Assembly: GCA_021397845.1 (NCBI GenBank)
Contig: CM038044.1
Coordinates: 41,216,354-41,280,353, forward strand
Reading direction: 5' to 3'
Length of the DNA: 64,000 nucleotides
Origin: Areca catechu
Lineage: Eukaryota > Streptophyta > Magnoliopsida > Arecales > Arecaceae
Part shown: positions 20,640 to 33,109 of the stretch, piece by piece
Layout of the letters: every line of letters starts with the position of its first letter
How positions within the stretch are numbered: the first letter of the stretch is position 1
Position numbers and translations under genes: made by a program
Notes under the pieces: generated by a model
The model's input: only the letters and a program-made list of their open reading frames with translations
The model's database searches: none
What the model was told of the DNA's origin: nothing

Positions 20640-22418
20640 GATCAACTCTGCTTTGATAGTGTTCTAGCAAGTCAGGATTAATCCTTACAAATCCTCTCTA
20701 GTGATCTAAGAATCTTTAGTCTCGGGTCATCCTTGCCAACTAACCAGATATCGTTGATAATCTTTACTCCAAGTAGCGATAATCTTGTCGTCCAAGATCC
20801 GCTCAATCCTGTTTCTCTGTTCTGGTAGTTTGGTTGGTGGACACTCATGGGTTGGCTTACTCTCAAGGATGGGATCAGGCCCAAAAGGCTCACTAAGTAT
20901 TAATATTGGCTCCTTATACTCTACAAGGTATGAGATGTTGAAAGTATAACTAATACCTAGCTCAGGTGGTAACTTAAGAAAATAGGCATTAGGTCCAATT
21001 TTCTTAATTATTTTATATGGTCCACTACTACAGGCATGTAACTTCTTCATGGTTCTAGGTGGGAACCACTCAGGTCGAAGCGTGATCATGATGAAGTATC
21101 CTTCATCAAATTCTTTTAGTCTTTTTCTTGAATCAGCCTTATGTTTATATGATTTATTGCTTTCTTTGATTTTTTCACTTATTTCCTTATGCAATTCTCT
21201 AATATGTTGTGCATATGACTCAGCTAATTCAAAGACTTATGCATGTATGGGTAGAGGGATTAGGTTTAAGAGCTTGCTAGGCTTATGGACAAGCTCAAAT
21301 GGGCTCTTGCCTAGACCTATTATGGGTAAACTCAGTTCTATGGAAGAAAAGGTCCCAATTTTTAATAGTTTTAGACAACTTAACAAAATTCTAAGACTTT
21401 GGCTCGCTACTCTAGTCTGGCCATCGGCTTGAGGGTGGTAGGATGCAAAATATTTCTGCTTGGTTCCTAGCAGGTGCCATAGGGTCTTTCTAGAGTAGGT
21501 GGCAAATCTAATGGGCTCAGAGAATTGATGCAACCTGATAAACTCGATAAATTGTAATTGAATGGTTCTAGAGGCATCGGGAACCTTAGGAAATGTTAGG
21601 AAGTAAGAAGATGATTCATGGACTAGTTCTGGATCAATGGAGATGACCTTAAGGTTTGGACATTGGGTTACATCAATAGGTAAATAAAGGTCAGCCTTAT
21701 GAAAGGATGAGTCAGTGATTTCAGGAAAAAGATCTTCAATCGGGACTAATGGGGTGCATTCCTCCTGAGGATATTGAATTAGAAAAACCATGTCCTCCAT
21801 AATTTCCTCTGGTTCTTGAATTTTAAGTCTAGACTCTATGATTTGAGTCTTTCCTATTATTTCCTCAGGTAAAGTCTCAGCAGTAGGGTTAGGTTCTTCA
21901 TGGTTCTCTTTTTCTAATGATCCTTCTAATACAACTTCAATCTAGGTAGGGTCACGGTCAACTAACTCTGGGTTGCCTTTAGTCTGGGTATGGTCAGGAT
22001 CAACTAACTCTGGGTCTACCTCCTATATCTTCTCAACTTCATATTCATCTACTAAGCTCACATCAGCTTCATACACTTCCTCTTCAATGGCATCTTACTA
22101 GACCAATGGGGTAATAGGGGTGGGACGGCTAAGGGAAAAGTGACCGATTCCGGGGTCTTGACTCGATGCACTAATCCTAGTGGGTTTGGGTCGATGTATT
22201 CTGGGGCCAAGAGAAGTTGGTTTAGGTGAACCAGGGTTAGTATGGGTCCTGCAGATTCTCTTTAGGTTTTCTAATTGCTCATCCAGTTAGTCACACCTAG
22301 TGTTGAGTTGTCCTAACTATTCAGTCATAAATCTCATTAAAGCCTCAATATTAGGGTCCATGGTGGGATTGGGTTGGGGTTGAGTATGCTGATATGGTGT
22401 TCCTGATCTAGTGGTCAT
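20640..22418 (-). pseudogene. GypN2 gag-like ORF fused to integrase C-terminus and chromodomain
   Basis: The ATG at 22418 (MTTRSGTPYQ, like GypA MTTRSGTLYH) opens a frame that is continuous, stops aside, down to about 20700. The order is: N-terminal coiled-coil-prone part, an acidic region with VYEADVSLVDEYE, the GypN-specific stretch (SSYFLTFPKVPDASRTIQLQ), integrase remnants (KTLWHLLGTKQKYF, SYHPQADGQT), the integrase C-terminus and a chromodomain (DYQRYLVSWQG). The stretch before KTLWHLLG aligns loosely with the integrase core of GypA. Protease, RT and RNase H are missing and no zinc knuckle is seen. Stops near 22319 and 22286 and several later ones inactivate it, mostly TAG, TAA or TGA changes compatible with C-to-T or G-to-A mutation. 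Confidence 0.75.
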
Positions 22419-23061
22419 GCAATGCAAAATCAAACTAGGGTCTCATAGACCTAGAGCTCAAATTGAATGGGTTAGCTCAATTTACAACCAATTCAGCAAT
22501 TACCCTGTCCATTAGCCAGGTAAGAGGTGGGGTCATGGGAGGCTCCCCCTGCTTTCACAGGGTCCTAATTAAAAACCTCGAGACCACTTAGGGCGTTTGC
22601 CTCTGGACCTCTAGCCTTAGACACTAGATTCAAGAGATAATTAAAGGATTAGATGCACTAGCTTTTACAAAATACTTGGAACCCGACCTTGTTGGTGTCC
22701 CTAAGCTGCTTTAGGTTTCTAATTGATTTTAATTAGGCTTAGGTTCGATGCAAGGTGATTGTTTTGGGCCCAGGAAAGGTGACGAAATCCTTCCCTGATC
22801 TGACAGAGTAAGAGCGCCCTTAAATTGATTTCAGTTATGATGCATGCACATAAAACCCTAATGCGCAATAAAACTAAAACAAAAATTAACAGAAAATAAT
22901 TTTTTTTCCTCTGATTTTTTTCTATAATTAGATGGTAGATTAGTGGATGACTAATAAAAAATTAATTAATTATTATTTTATATTTCTTTATGATGGTTTT
23001 ATGCAATTTAATTTTAGCCTAGAACTAGGTATGCAGGAATTTCAGCAACTACTAATTAAAC
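22419..23061 (-). other. GypN2 leader, split by GypA
   Basis: Noncoding leader. The block GGGAGGCTCCCCCTGCTTTC followed by AGGGTCCTAATTAAAAACC (22538-22580) is nearly the same as in the GypA leader (29168-29212), and the region around 22740-22790 also matches GypA at about 29620-29690. GypA inserted at 23062 with TSD TAAAC (23057-23061). Confidence 0.6.
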
Positions 23062-24315
23062 TGGTGTGGTATGCATGATGAGGATGCAATCATGTGACTC
23101 TAAAGGAGATTAACCAAAATTTAACTAGCAATTCCTACTTGCATATGAGTGATTCAACATATAAGATCAAGGAGATCTAAATAAGAAACCCTAAATGCTT
23201 ATACTTAAACCCAGCTAGGAGGACTATCAAAATCTTAAAGAAATAGGACAAGATTAAAATTCGCACACAAGTCAAGCTAGCCCTATTTAATGATCCCGAT
23301 CTTAAAAGACTAGGAGTTCAAGCATTGAAATCTCAAGCACAAGGGATTCGCTCTTAAGGTTCTCAAATGAAAGATCATACCACATAAGATGGGCTATCTA
23401 ACTTTCTGGTTTGTAGCAAGTAATCCTTCCTCCTGGATCTGGAACCTAGAGAACCCTGCAACAAAGAAACCAAGATGATTAGAAGCTTAATTAGAAATGA
23501 GAAGATTGATGGAACTCAAAGGAGAGTTTGTTGGAAATGATCCTTGGCGCCATGGTGGAAGCTTGTGTTGGTGTTGATCTTCTTATTGTGAGGATGTCCT
23601 TAATTCGCCTTGAAGGAAGAGGATTGCTTGGAAGATGAAGAGTAAAAGAGAACGATTAGGGAGAAGAAATGATGGAGGAGAGGAAGAGGTTCACTTAAGC
23701 ACAAAGATCCACATAGGCACATAGAAACACATAGAAAATTTCTGAAAATTTGTATTCATTCATCAATAGCTCTTTACAAGGGGCGTCCAAGGCTTTAAAT
23801 AAAGCCTCACAAATTTTGAAATTTCAAATCCCCAAACAAGTGGAGTAATATAAGGGGAGAGGGATGATTTTCTTGCTTGAAACCCTCCTTGGCCAACTTC
23901 CTTGAATTTGAACTTGGGATGGCGCCCTCTTGTGGTGAGGTGGCATGTGAGGTGGCATGTGGTCCCCTCTTGATGTGGCATGTGGTCCCAAGTTGAGGTG
24001 GTGCAAGTGATGTGGCATGTGGTCCCCAATTGAGTTGGCTTTGGTCTTGATTTGGGGTATACATTGTGAGTCTTCTTTAGGCTTGATGCTAGTTGACCCA
24101 TTTGGATTAGACTAAGACTAGACCCGACATGGACTCGACTTACCTGATTATTTTGGACTCAAAAGAAAGATTATAGGACCCAACATGGACTCGACTTACA
24201 TGATTCTTTTGGACTCAAAATAAAGAAAGGTTACCGGACTCTCTAGTCCAACCATAAAGATTCGAAATGGGCTTGAATTGGTTGGAGTCTCTTTCTGATT
24301 CTGGTGCCCGCACCA
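23062..24315 (-). mobile_element. GypA 3' LTR
   Basis: Minus strand: starts TGGTGCGGGCACCAGAATC at 24315 and ends GCATACCACACCA at 23062. The last 24 codons of pol are encoded in its start. CATGCCACC repeats lie at about 23937-24027. Confidence 0.9.
23937..24027 (-). repeat. CATGCCACC repeats in GypA 3' LTR
   Basis: Four copies of CATGCCAC(C) spaced about 15-40 bases apart, some joined as CATGCCACCTCACATGCCAC. The counterpart in the 5' LTR is at 31257-31347. Confidence 0.65.
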
Positions 24316-27300
24316 ATTCTCCCCGGGTGGGAGGAACTCGACCCTGTCGAGTGATAAGTTTCTAATATATCCGGGTCGATTTGTTGTAGGTCCTCTTTGG
24401 TGATCCAGGAATCTTCAGATTCAGGACGTCCTTGCCATCGAACCAGATAGCGTTGGTAGCCCTTATTTCTAGTAGTGATGATCTGGTCATTCAAGATCCT
24501 TTCAATTCTTTCCTTTCGCTCAGGAATATTTGGTGGTGGATACTCAATTAGCATTTCACTCTCAAGAGAAGTGTTAGGACCAAAAGGTTCATCCGGTATC
24601 AATGCAGGTTCCTTGTATTCTTTCAGATCGAAAACATTAAATGTAGAACTAATGCCATAACTAGGTGGTAAGTCTACTACATAAGCATTAGGTCCAATTT
24701 TCTTTATTATTTTGAAGGGTCCGGCTCCCTGGGCATGGAGTTTCTTCATAGTTCCCGGAGGAAACCTTTCTGGTTTAAGCCTAATCATTATAGAGTCTCC
24801 TTCATTAAATTCCTTTAACCGTTTATGTGAATTAGCCATATGTCTATAGAGTTCATTGCTTGTTTGAGTCTTCTGACTAATCTCCTTGTGCAAACCCTTA
24901 ACATGTTATGCATATGACTCAGCAGACTCAGATATTCGTGTATGTACTGGTAATGGAATTAGGTCTAAAGGTTTCCTAGGTTTGTATCCATGGACCACTT
25001 CGAATGGACATTTTCCAATAGACCTATTAATCGAACTGTTGTAGGCAAATTCAGTGCGAGGAAGTAGTAAGTCCCAGTTTCCTAGGTTGTCGCCGACTAA
25101 ACATCTTAAGAGATTTCCTAAGCTTCGGTTTACTACTTCAGTTTGGCCATCGATTTGAGGATGATAGGCCGTAGAGAATTTCAGCTTAGTACCTAACATG
25201 TGCTAGAGGGTTTTCCAGAAGTAGCTAGTGAACTTGACATCTCTATCTAACACAATGGTCTTGGGTAAACCATGAAGCTTAAGCACCTGATCTAAGAAAA
25301 GCTTGGCCACTTTCGAAGCGTCTAAAGTTTGAGAACACGGGATGAAGTGCGCCATTTTGGAGAAACGATCGACAACCACAAAAACAGAGTCATGTTTCCT
25401 AGAAGTTTTAGGTAGACCTACCACAAAATCCATACTGATATCTTGCCATGGACCATCAGGGACAGGTAAGGGCGTGTACAGACCGGTGTTCTGTCTTTGC
25501 TATTTTGCAACAGCACAGGTCTGACACTGAGCTACGATCTGGGCAACGTTTTTTTTAAGACCAGGCCAAAAAAATTGTTCTTCCATTGCTAGGATGGTTT
25601 TGTTCCTGCCAAAATGTCCTGCTAAACCTTTAGCATGGACTTCCCAGATCAGAAATTCCCTAACAGAGGTCTTGGGAATACACAACTGATTTTCTTTGAA
25701 AAGGTATCCATCTAACAGTGTATAATCACTAGGCTCACTAGATGGTCTTTGTTGGAGGGATTGATAGATGTGACCAAAATCAGGACATGTGGGATATTCA
25801 TCTTTCAATCTATCGAACCCTACTACTTCAGTGCTCACAGAGGTTAACAACATAGAACGGCGGCTCAATGCATCAGCAACCCTATTTTCAGTACCGGCAC
25901 GATGTTTCAAAACGAACGTGTAAGCTTGTATGAATTCTACCCATTTTCCATGCCTAGGGTTTAATTTCTTTTGAGAACTAAGGAACCTAAGAGCTTCGTG
26001 ATCAGAGAACAGGACAAACTCGTGGGGTAGAAGATAATGCCTCCAATATCGTAGAGCTTGAACTACAACATACAGTTCCTTATCATACGTGGAATACCTT
26101 AGTCTCACCTCATTTAACTTTTCACTGAAGTATGCTATTGGGTGATTCTCTTGACTCAAGACACCTCCAATTCCGACCCCAGAAGCATCACAAGCAACCT
26201 CAAACACCTTGGTAAAATCGGGTAACCTTAAGACAGGTGCTTGTGTCATTTTCTCCTTAATTGTTAGGAAGGCCTTACCTGTTGCTTTAGTCCACTCGAA
26301 ATTTCCCTTCCTAATACAATCAGTGATTGGTGCCACTATCATACTGAATCCTTTAATAAACCTTCTATAGAAGGTGGATAACCCATGGAAACTACGGACG
26401 TTGTGGATAGTCTTAGGCGTAGGCCACTCTACTATGGATTTAATTTTCTCAGGATCAGCGGACACCCCTTCAGATGTGACTACGAATCCTAGAAAGATAA
26501 CTCTATTTGTCAGGAAATCACACTTCTTGATATTGGCATAGAGACTATCTTTTCTCAGGACTTGACAAACTTGCTTCAGGTGGGTTAAGTGATCTGCCTT
26601 TGTTTTGCTATATATAAGTATATCATCAAAATAGACCACTACAAATCTTCCGATAAAAACCTTTAACACCTGATTCATTATTCTCATAAAAGTGCTAGGT
26701 GCATTGGACAGACCGAACGGCATGACTAACCACTCATATAATCCATCTTTAGTCTTAAAAGCGGTCTTCCATTCGTCTCCAGGCCTAACCCTAACCTGGT
26801 GATAGCCACTTTTTAGGTCTATCTTGGAAAAAATTATCGATCCAGCTATCATATCTAACATGTCATCTAGTCTTGGGATTGGGAATCTATACTTTACAGT
26901 GATCTTATTAATGGCATGGCTATCTATACACATCCTCCAAGTGCCATCTTTCTTAGGGGTCAGCAGAGCAGGGACTGCACATGGACTTAAGCTTTCCTTA
27001 ATAAACCCCTTCCTAAGAAGTTCACCCACTTGCCTTTGCAGTTCCTGGTGTTCAGTTGGGTTCATCCTATAGTGAGGCAAATTAGGTAAAGTCGCTCCAG
27101 GGATTAAATCTATTGTGTGTTGTATGTCTCTTAAAGGTGGGAGGTTATCGGGAAGATCTTCTGGAAACACATCCTCAAATTCTTTCAATAATTGGACCAC
27201 CTCTTGAGGGTGTTCTACAGGGCTGTGGTCCTTAATTTCCTTAGCAGCTACTACCCAAATAGGTGCTCCTTCCATGATATCTTGCTATAATTCTTTTGCA

Positions 27301-29042
27301 CCTATTAAATTTAATCCAGTCTTCTTATCTTTCAAGCTGCTAGCTCCTCTCTTGACATTATCCTTAGGCTGGGTTGGATGAATGACAATTTTCTTGCCAT
27401 TGAAATTGAAAGCACAGGAGTTTGATCGACCAAAGATGGTCACATCATGATCAAACAGCCATGGACTGCCTAAGATGATGCTACTTACCCCAATAGGAAG
27501 CACATCACACCAGATCTTTTCCTGATAGGATTGAAGCTGGACTTGAACCTGACATCTTGACTTGATTGGTATAGAAGTGGAATCGATCCAGGACACCTTA
27601 TATGGATTGGGATGTGGTACAATGGGTAATCCTAGACTTTTGGCTGCGTTAGTGGAAATGGCGTTGACACAGCTTCCACTATCGATGACGATCTTACAAA
27701 CCTTTTCTCCTATCTTAATAAATGTGTGTAGGATGCTAGTTCTACGCCAGTCTTCTTGCTCCTTGGTCTGTGTCATGATACATCTCACAACTCCTAGCAA
27801 ATCTGATGAGTCTATGTTCTCTTCGCCCCCTTCATACTCTTCATACTCATCAGCTAAACAATCCCCTGCTTCATAAACTTCTTCTTCACAAAACTCTAGG
27901 GGTTCTGAATCTTCTTCTTCTACCTCCCCTATATGTAAAGCTCTAGAGGGGCATTGGCTCATGAAATGGCCTATTTTGCGGCACTTATAACAAACTCGTT
28001 CTCTTTCACCTGGAACTTCAGGGCTCTTTCCTTTATCTCCTCTGGGAATTAAGGGGGTGGTCGGATTGGGTCTAAGGGTTGGATTCGGGCTGGACCTTGT
28101 TCTATTGGCGGGACTAGGGACTGAGCTAGGCCTGCTAACAGGAGGGTTAAACCTAATAGGTTCAGGTCATCTAAATGTAGCTCTCCTTTGAAACCTCTCA
28201 TAGTACGTGGCAACTTGGTATGCCTGATCTAAATCATGGACTTCCCTTAAAAATAGTTCTCCTTTTATATCATCATTCAACCCTGATCTAAACCTTGATA
28301 AAGTGGCTGCTTCAGACTTGACTACGTTGCATCGCATCACAAACTCATCAAATTTAGCAACGTATTCAGAAACGGTCTTGTTACCTTGTGTCTATCGTTG
28401 CCACTGATCTAATAACCTTTGCTAATAAGACATAGGCAGATATTTCTCTCTAAGTTTCCTCTTCATATCTCTCCATGTTGCTATAGGTAAATCTCCCCTT
28501 TTCCTTAATATGCATTCCATGTTTTCCAAATATAACCGAGCCTGACGAACTAGTCTGATTTTGGCAAACTTAAATCTTCTCTCTTCAGACATATCATACC
28601 AGTCAAAATACTGGTCCATGTCAGCCTCCCAGTCTGTGTACACCTTAGGATCTAAGCTTCCCTCAAAGGTTGGTGCATCTAGACGGATGTTCCTTAGGGT
28701 CCGATCATCCTGATCAAAAGTATCATAGTGAGGCCTTCTAGGAGGTGGCTCTGGAGTATGATCAACATAATCCTGATACGGTCTTCTTTGAATTGGGTCA
28801 GGTGTGTGTTCCTGTCATTGGGTTCTAGGATGAACTGAAGGTAATCTGGGTGAAGGTGGTTCAGTTGGGGTCAACATAGCTTCTTCTAGGGTTCCTACCC
28901 TTTCCTCGAACTGACTAAATTTAGCATTCAAACGGTCCATCTTCTCGATCATAGATCTCATAAGGCTTTCCATACTAGTATCCATGGATGAACTAGGTTG
29001 GGCTTGTGAAGGGTGGTAAAGTGTGCCTGATCTAGTTGTCAT
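24243..29042 (-). pseudogene. GypA gag-pol polyprotein (eight in-frame stops)
   Basis: The ATG at 29042 starts a single frame of 1600 codons to the natural stop at 24243. Domains in order: Gag (YTDWEADMDQYFDWYDM core), zinc knuckle CYKCRKIGHFMSQC (about residues 351-364), acidic linker, protease (VIDSGSCVNAIS, Asp near 454), RT (YFDD near 804-807), RNase H (ACDASG near 952, then LFSDHEALRFL), integrase zinc finger (HAKGLAGHF, CQTCAVAK), integrase core (MDFVVGLP, LDRDVKFTSYFW, YHPQIDGQTEVVNR), integrase C-terminus and chromodomain (GYQRYLVRWQGRP, EDSWIT). Premature stops lie at 28815, 28422, 28392, 28167, 27285, 25500, 25203 and 24906 (lower coordinate of each codon). At least five fit C-to-T or G-to-A changes, for example the Trp-type position at 25203. 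There is no frameshift. The protein cannot be made as it stands. Confidence 0.92.
24316..24327 (-). promoter_or_regulatory. Polypurine tract, GypA
   Basis: Minus strand CCCGGGGAGAAT immediately before the LTR start. It primes plus-strand DNA synthesis and lies inside the coding frame. Confidence 0.75.
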
Positions 29043-30364
29043 GCAAACAATTAGACTCAGACCCGAACTACGAGTTTTCTAAATCAGTTAGTCCAAATAA
29101 ACTGAGTTGACTAGATACAATCAAATCAACAGCTACTCTCTTCCACTGGTCAGTCAGGAGGTGGGTCTGTGGGAGGTTCCCCCAGCTTTCACTGGGTCCT
29201 AATTAAAAACCACAAGAACTGCTTAGGCTTGAGCCACTTAACCTCTATCCTTGACATCAGCTTTCAATAATAGATGAAGAAATGGGTTGCACAAACTTTC
29301 CCAATTGAATTGAACTAGACCTAGAGTTCCAAGCTAGTTGCCTAATCAAGGTGGCAAGCTAGATTGTAGTAACTCTATACTTGGCCAGGTTTTAGAACAA
29401 GGGGAGTGTGGGATCCTGTCTCTGGCCTACCTAGGCCTGGTGGAATTGGCCCGATAGACGGATCAGCACCCAAGCCCTTAGTCCCAATTCTAGACACCAA
29501 GTAATAGGGCACACACAAGACTAGTTGACACAATGAGTTGACAATAACCCGGGCTCGACCAAATTGATGTTCCTAACCCACTAGGGCAATTAATGTCTAA
29601 TCAATTTTAGTTAGGGATTGGGTCGATATGCAATTTGGTGATTTTTGGGCTAGGGACAGGTGATGAAATCCTGACCCTATGTCAATTTCATGCCCTTAAT
29701 TTGATTTGTCATGAGATGCATGCAAATTTCAAATTTCAGGTGCAGAAGTAGTGTGTTGCAGTTTAAAAGTGGTGTTGATAAGTGCAGAAAAAAAAATATC
29801 AGAAAAATCTAAAAAAAAATTACAGAAAACTCCTAACTTCTAGATGACATACCAGATGAAACAAAAATTCAAAATAAAATCTGTACTATTCTAGGCAGAT
29901 TCTGAAATGAAGATAATGAAAAGGAACAGAACAAAACAGAAACCCTAATAACACTGATGGACTGCAGGAATTTTCATTTTTTTTGTAAATTTTTTTTTCA
30001 AATTGAAATTTAAAACGGTGATAAGCAACTTAAAATGGAACAGGAAAAAAATATTCCAACGAGGAATGTGATACTTGCCTTTGGAGTTACAGGCGGATTA
30101 CAGTCAGCCTACAGAAAATACAGCATGCAGAAAAATAGAACGTGCCCAATGCAAAATTCACAAATGAAATCTAAGAAGTCCTTTGGCTTTCTTTTTCACG
30201 TGTCAATCACAATGACACCCCGACACGCCTTAGGAGATCCCCGTGGAATGGGAAGAGAGGGTGTTTAAACCCTACTTTCTCCTAAGACCGGATGGCCTGG
30301 TAACGCCCCCGATCCAAGTACTTCAAGGACTTAATGCTATGCAATCAGGAACTTATTCTACCAT
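29043..30364 (-). other. GypA 5' leader
   Basis: Noncoding leader from PBS to the gag ATG. The segment 29330-29640 matches the GypN1 leader in several blocks, and 29168-29212 and 29620-29690 match the GypN2 leader. The PBS-proximal part (29740-30060) is A-rich on the plus strand. A short plus-strand open frame at 30035-30268 has no recognisable homology. Confidence 0.65.
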
Positions 30365-30376
30365 GCTCTGATACCA
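30365..30376 (-). promoter_or_regulatory. Primer binding site, GypA
   Basis: Minus strand TGGTATCAGAGC, complementary to the 3' end of initiator tRNA-Met, four bases (TTCT) after the LTR end. Only one copy is present, unlike the GypN elements. Confidence 0.88.
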
Positions 30377-30380
30377 AGAA

Positions 30381-31634
30381 TGGTGTGGTATGCATGATGA
30401 GGATGCAATCATGTGACTCTAAAGGAGATTAACCAAAATTTAACTAGCAATTCCTACTTTCATATGAGTGATTCAACCTATAAGATCAAGGAGATCTAAA
30501 TAAGAAACCCTAAATGCTTATACTTAAACCCAGCTAGGAGGACTATCAAAATCTTAAAGAAATAGGACAAGATTAGAATTCGCACACAAGTCAAGCTAGC
30601 CCTATTTAATGATCCCGATCTTAAAAGACTAGGAGTTCAAGCATTGAAATCTCAAGCACAAGGGATTCGCTCTTAAGGTTCTCAAATGAAAGATCATACC
30701 ACATAAGATGGGCTATCTAACTTTCTGGTTTGTAGCAAGTAATCCTTCCTCCTGGATCTGGAACCTAGAGAACCCTGCAACAAAGAAACCAAGATGATTA
30801 GAAGCTTAATTAGAAATGAGAAGATTGATGGAACTCAAAGGAGAGTTTGTTGGAAATGATCCTTGGCGCCATGGTGGAAGCTTGTGTTGGTGTTGATCTT
30901 CTTCTTGTGGGGGTGTCCTTAATTCGCCTTGAAGGAAGAGGATTGCTTGGAAGATGAAGGGTAAAAGAAAAGGATTAGGGAGAAGAAATGATGGAGGAGA
31001 GGAAGAGGTTCACTTAGGCACAAATATCCACATAGGCACATAGAAACACATAGAAAATTTCTGAAAATTTGTATTCATTCATCAATAGCTCTTTACAAGG
31101 GGCGTCCAAGGCTTTAAATAAAGCCTCACAAATTTTGAAATTTCAAATCCCCAAACAAGTGGAGTAATATAAGGGGAGAGGGATGATTTTCTTGCTTGAA
31201 ATCCTCCTTGGCCAACTTCCTTGAATTTGAACTTGGGATGGTGCCCTCTTGTGGTGAGGTGGCATGTGAGGTGGCATGTGGTCCCCTCTTGACGTGGCAT
31301 GTGGTCCCAAGTTGAGGTGGCGCAAGTGATGTGGCATGTGGTCCCCAATTAAGTTGGCTTTAGTCTTGATTTGGGGTATACATTGAGAGTCTTCTTTAGG
31401 CTTGATGCTAGTTGACCCATTTGGATTGGACTAAGACTAGACCCGACATGGACTCGACTTACATGATTATTTTGGACTCAAAAGAAAGATTACAGGACCC
31501 AACATGGACTCGACTTACATGATTCTTTTGGACTCAAAATAAAGAAAGGTTACCGGACTCTCTAGTCCAACCATAAAGATTCGGAATGGGCTTGAATTGG
31601 TTGGAGTCTCTTTCTGATTCTGGTGCCCGCACCA
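30381..31634 (-). mobile_element. GypA 5' LTR
   Basis: Same length (1254) and ends as the 3' LTR. Differences are scattered single substitutions. Confidence 0.9.
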
Positions 31635-31652
31635 TAAACCCTAGTTTAACCT

Positions 31653-31664
31653 GCTCTAAAACCA
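31653..31664 (-). promoter_or_regulatory. Degenerate primer binding site, GypN2
   Basis: Minus strand TGGTTTTAGAGC, two changes from TGGTATCAGAGC, four bases inside the LTR end at 31669. A perfect extra copy lies within the LTR at 31685-31696. Confidence 0.65.
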
Positions 31665-32276
31665 AAGATGATGTGAGATGATATGCTCTGATACCAAAAA
31701 TGATGTGAGACACAAGATGCAAACTTAAACCTACTGATTCTAAGATTAATTATCTAAGACTAACAGAGATTAATTTTGTATTTATTAGAAAAATCAAACT
31801 CAAAGTAATTGATGAAACTAAACTAGTCAACTAATTATGCTACCCGCAATGTAAATCAGGAAAAACTAATTAAGATTCAAAATTTGGTGATTGAGAAATC
31901 ACCGTAAACTAGGGTTCCTACTTTTAGCAAATTAGAACTAACGAGAAAGGAAGAGTTTTTGTTGACCCTTGGAATGATTTTGATGATCACAAAACATTGA
32001 AGCATTATTTGATACTAATTCTTTCAAATTACTTAAGAAGTTGTTGTAGGAAACTGGTTATCTTTAGTTTAAATTTGTTTTCAAATTTATGGAGAGATAA
32101 TTCAATTATGTATATAATCTTATGAACTTTAACTTGTAAAAGTCCTAGTTTTGTCAATCTTGTAATTTTGTAAAATGGGCTAAAAATTGTAAAATTGAGA
32201 GTATGTAGATTAGCTCTTATTTGATTCAAGTATTGAAGAGTTTTGGAGAAGCTTGAAGCATCAATTGAAGACTTGG

Positions 32277-32620
32277 CAAGAGCTGACTCATGAATCAAGA
32301 GCCGACTCCTTGTGGCACGGCACGGAAAAAATTTTAGAGTTTCAGTATCAAGAGCCGACTCTTGTCCCAAGAGCCGACTCATGGAAAGATACATTTTTTT
32401 GAAGTCTGAGAATTCGAGCCGACTTGAACCCCAAGAGCCAACTCGCCCAGAGTTATGATTTTTGATGGACTGAGAACTCAAGCCGACTCTACCCTAAAGA
32501 GCCGACTCTAGTTATTTGAAATTTTGAATTGACTGAAGGCAAGAGCCGACTCTTACAGAAATTTATTTTGGGCTATCTGAGACTTCGAGCTGACTCGTGG
32601 ACCTCGAGCTGACTCGAGTA
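32277..32620 (+). repeat. GAGCCGACTC repeats in SIRE solo LTR
   Basis: About eleven imperfect copies of GAGCCGACTC, mostly in pairs separated by 10-15 bases (GAGCCGACTCTTG, then AAGAGCCGACTC). They lie upstream of the TATA-like sequence at 32737. Confidence 0.75.
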
Positions 32621-32736
32621 GCCATTTTCTGCACTCCAACGGCTAGTTGCTGAAAGTGATTTTTGAATTCCATTTTATCTCCAACAGCTCTTTCATGAAT
32701 CCCTAGGCCCTACAATGGCCATATCTCATGAAAAAC

Positions 32737-32744
32737 TATAAAAG
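32737..32744 (+). promoter_or_regulatory. TATA box, SIRE solo LTR
   Basis: TATAAAAG in AAAAACTATAAAAGGG. The homologous minus-strand site is at 62204-62210 in the other SIRE LTR. Confidence 0.6.
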
Positions 32745-33109
32745 GGATTGTTTTTTAGGGATTAAACAATTATTATATGATTATTATTGATTTATCTTGA
32801 GATATTGAAGAGCCTTCAAGTCTTTCACCTACCTACTTCAAGAGCTTTCAAGTTAGGATTCAAATCTTCACCAACTCCACTTCATCATTGAATCCACTCA
32901 TTAAAGAAACAAAGAAGCAACTTGAAGAGCATTAAAGAGCATTCAAAGCTAGGCTTCATCTTCATCTATATCAGCAATACTTAAACAAACTCGGTTTATT
33001 GTAGTTGCTTGTTTATCTTTTCTCTATCTTTGTTTTCTCTCTAAAAATAGCAAGGGGTTGTGTCTTAAGAGAGGGTTGAAAGTTTTTAGGTGAGCCTTGG
33101 TAAAACCTA

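Larger units (their letters stand above)
23062..31634 (-). mobile_element. GypA: full-length Ty3/gypsy chromovirus
   Basis: An 8573-base element with two LTRs of exactly 1254 bases (23062-24315 and 30381-31634), flanked by the direct repeat TAAAC (23057-23061 and 31635-31639). A tRNA-iMet PBS lies four bases inside the 5' LTR and a polypurine tract abuts the 3' LTR. One gag-pol frame spans 29042-24243. By eye I count about 22 substitutions and no length difference between the LTRs (roughly 1.8%), so insertion was recent compared with its host GypN2. The lineage (CRM, Galadriel, Tekay or other) cannot be fixed by eye. Confidence 0.92.

Noticed and set aside
30365..30376. iMet-like text as tRNA genes here and at 49491, 57427 and 61369
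   Set aside because: Only the 12-base PBS is present, next to LTR ends; no tRNA cloverleaf follows.
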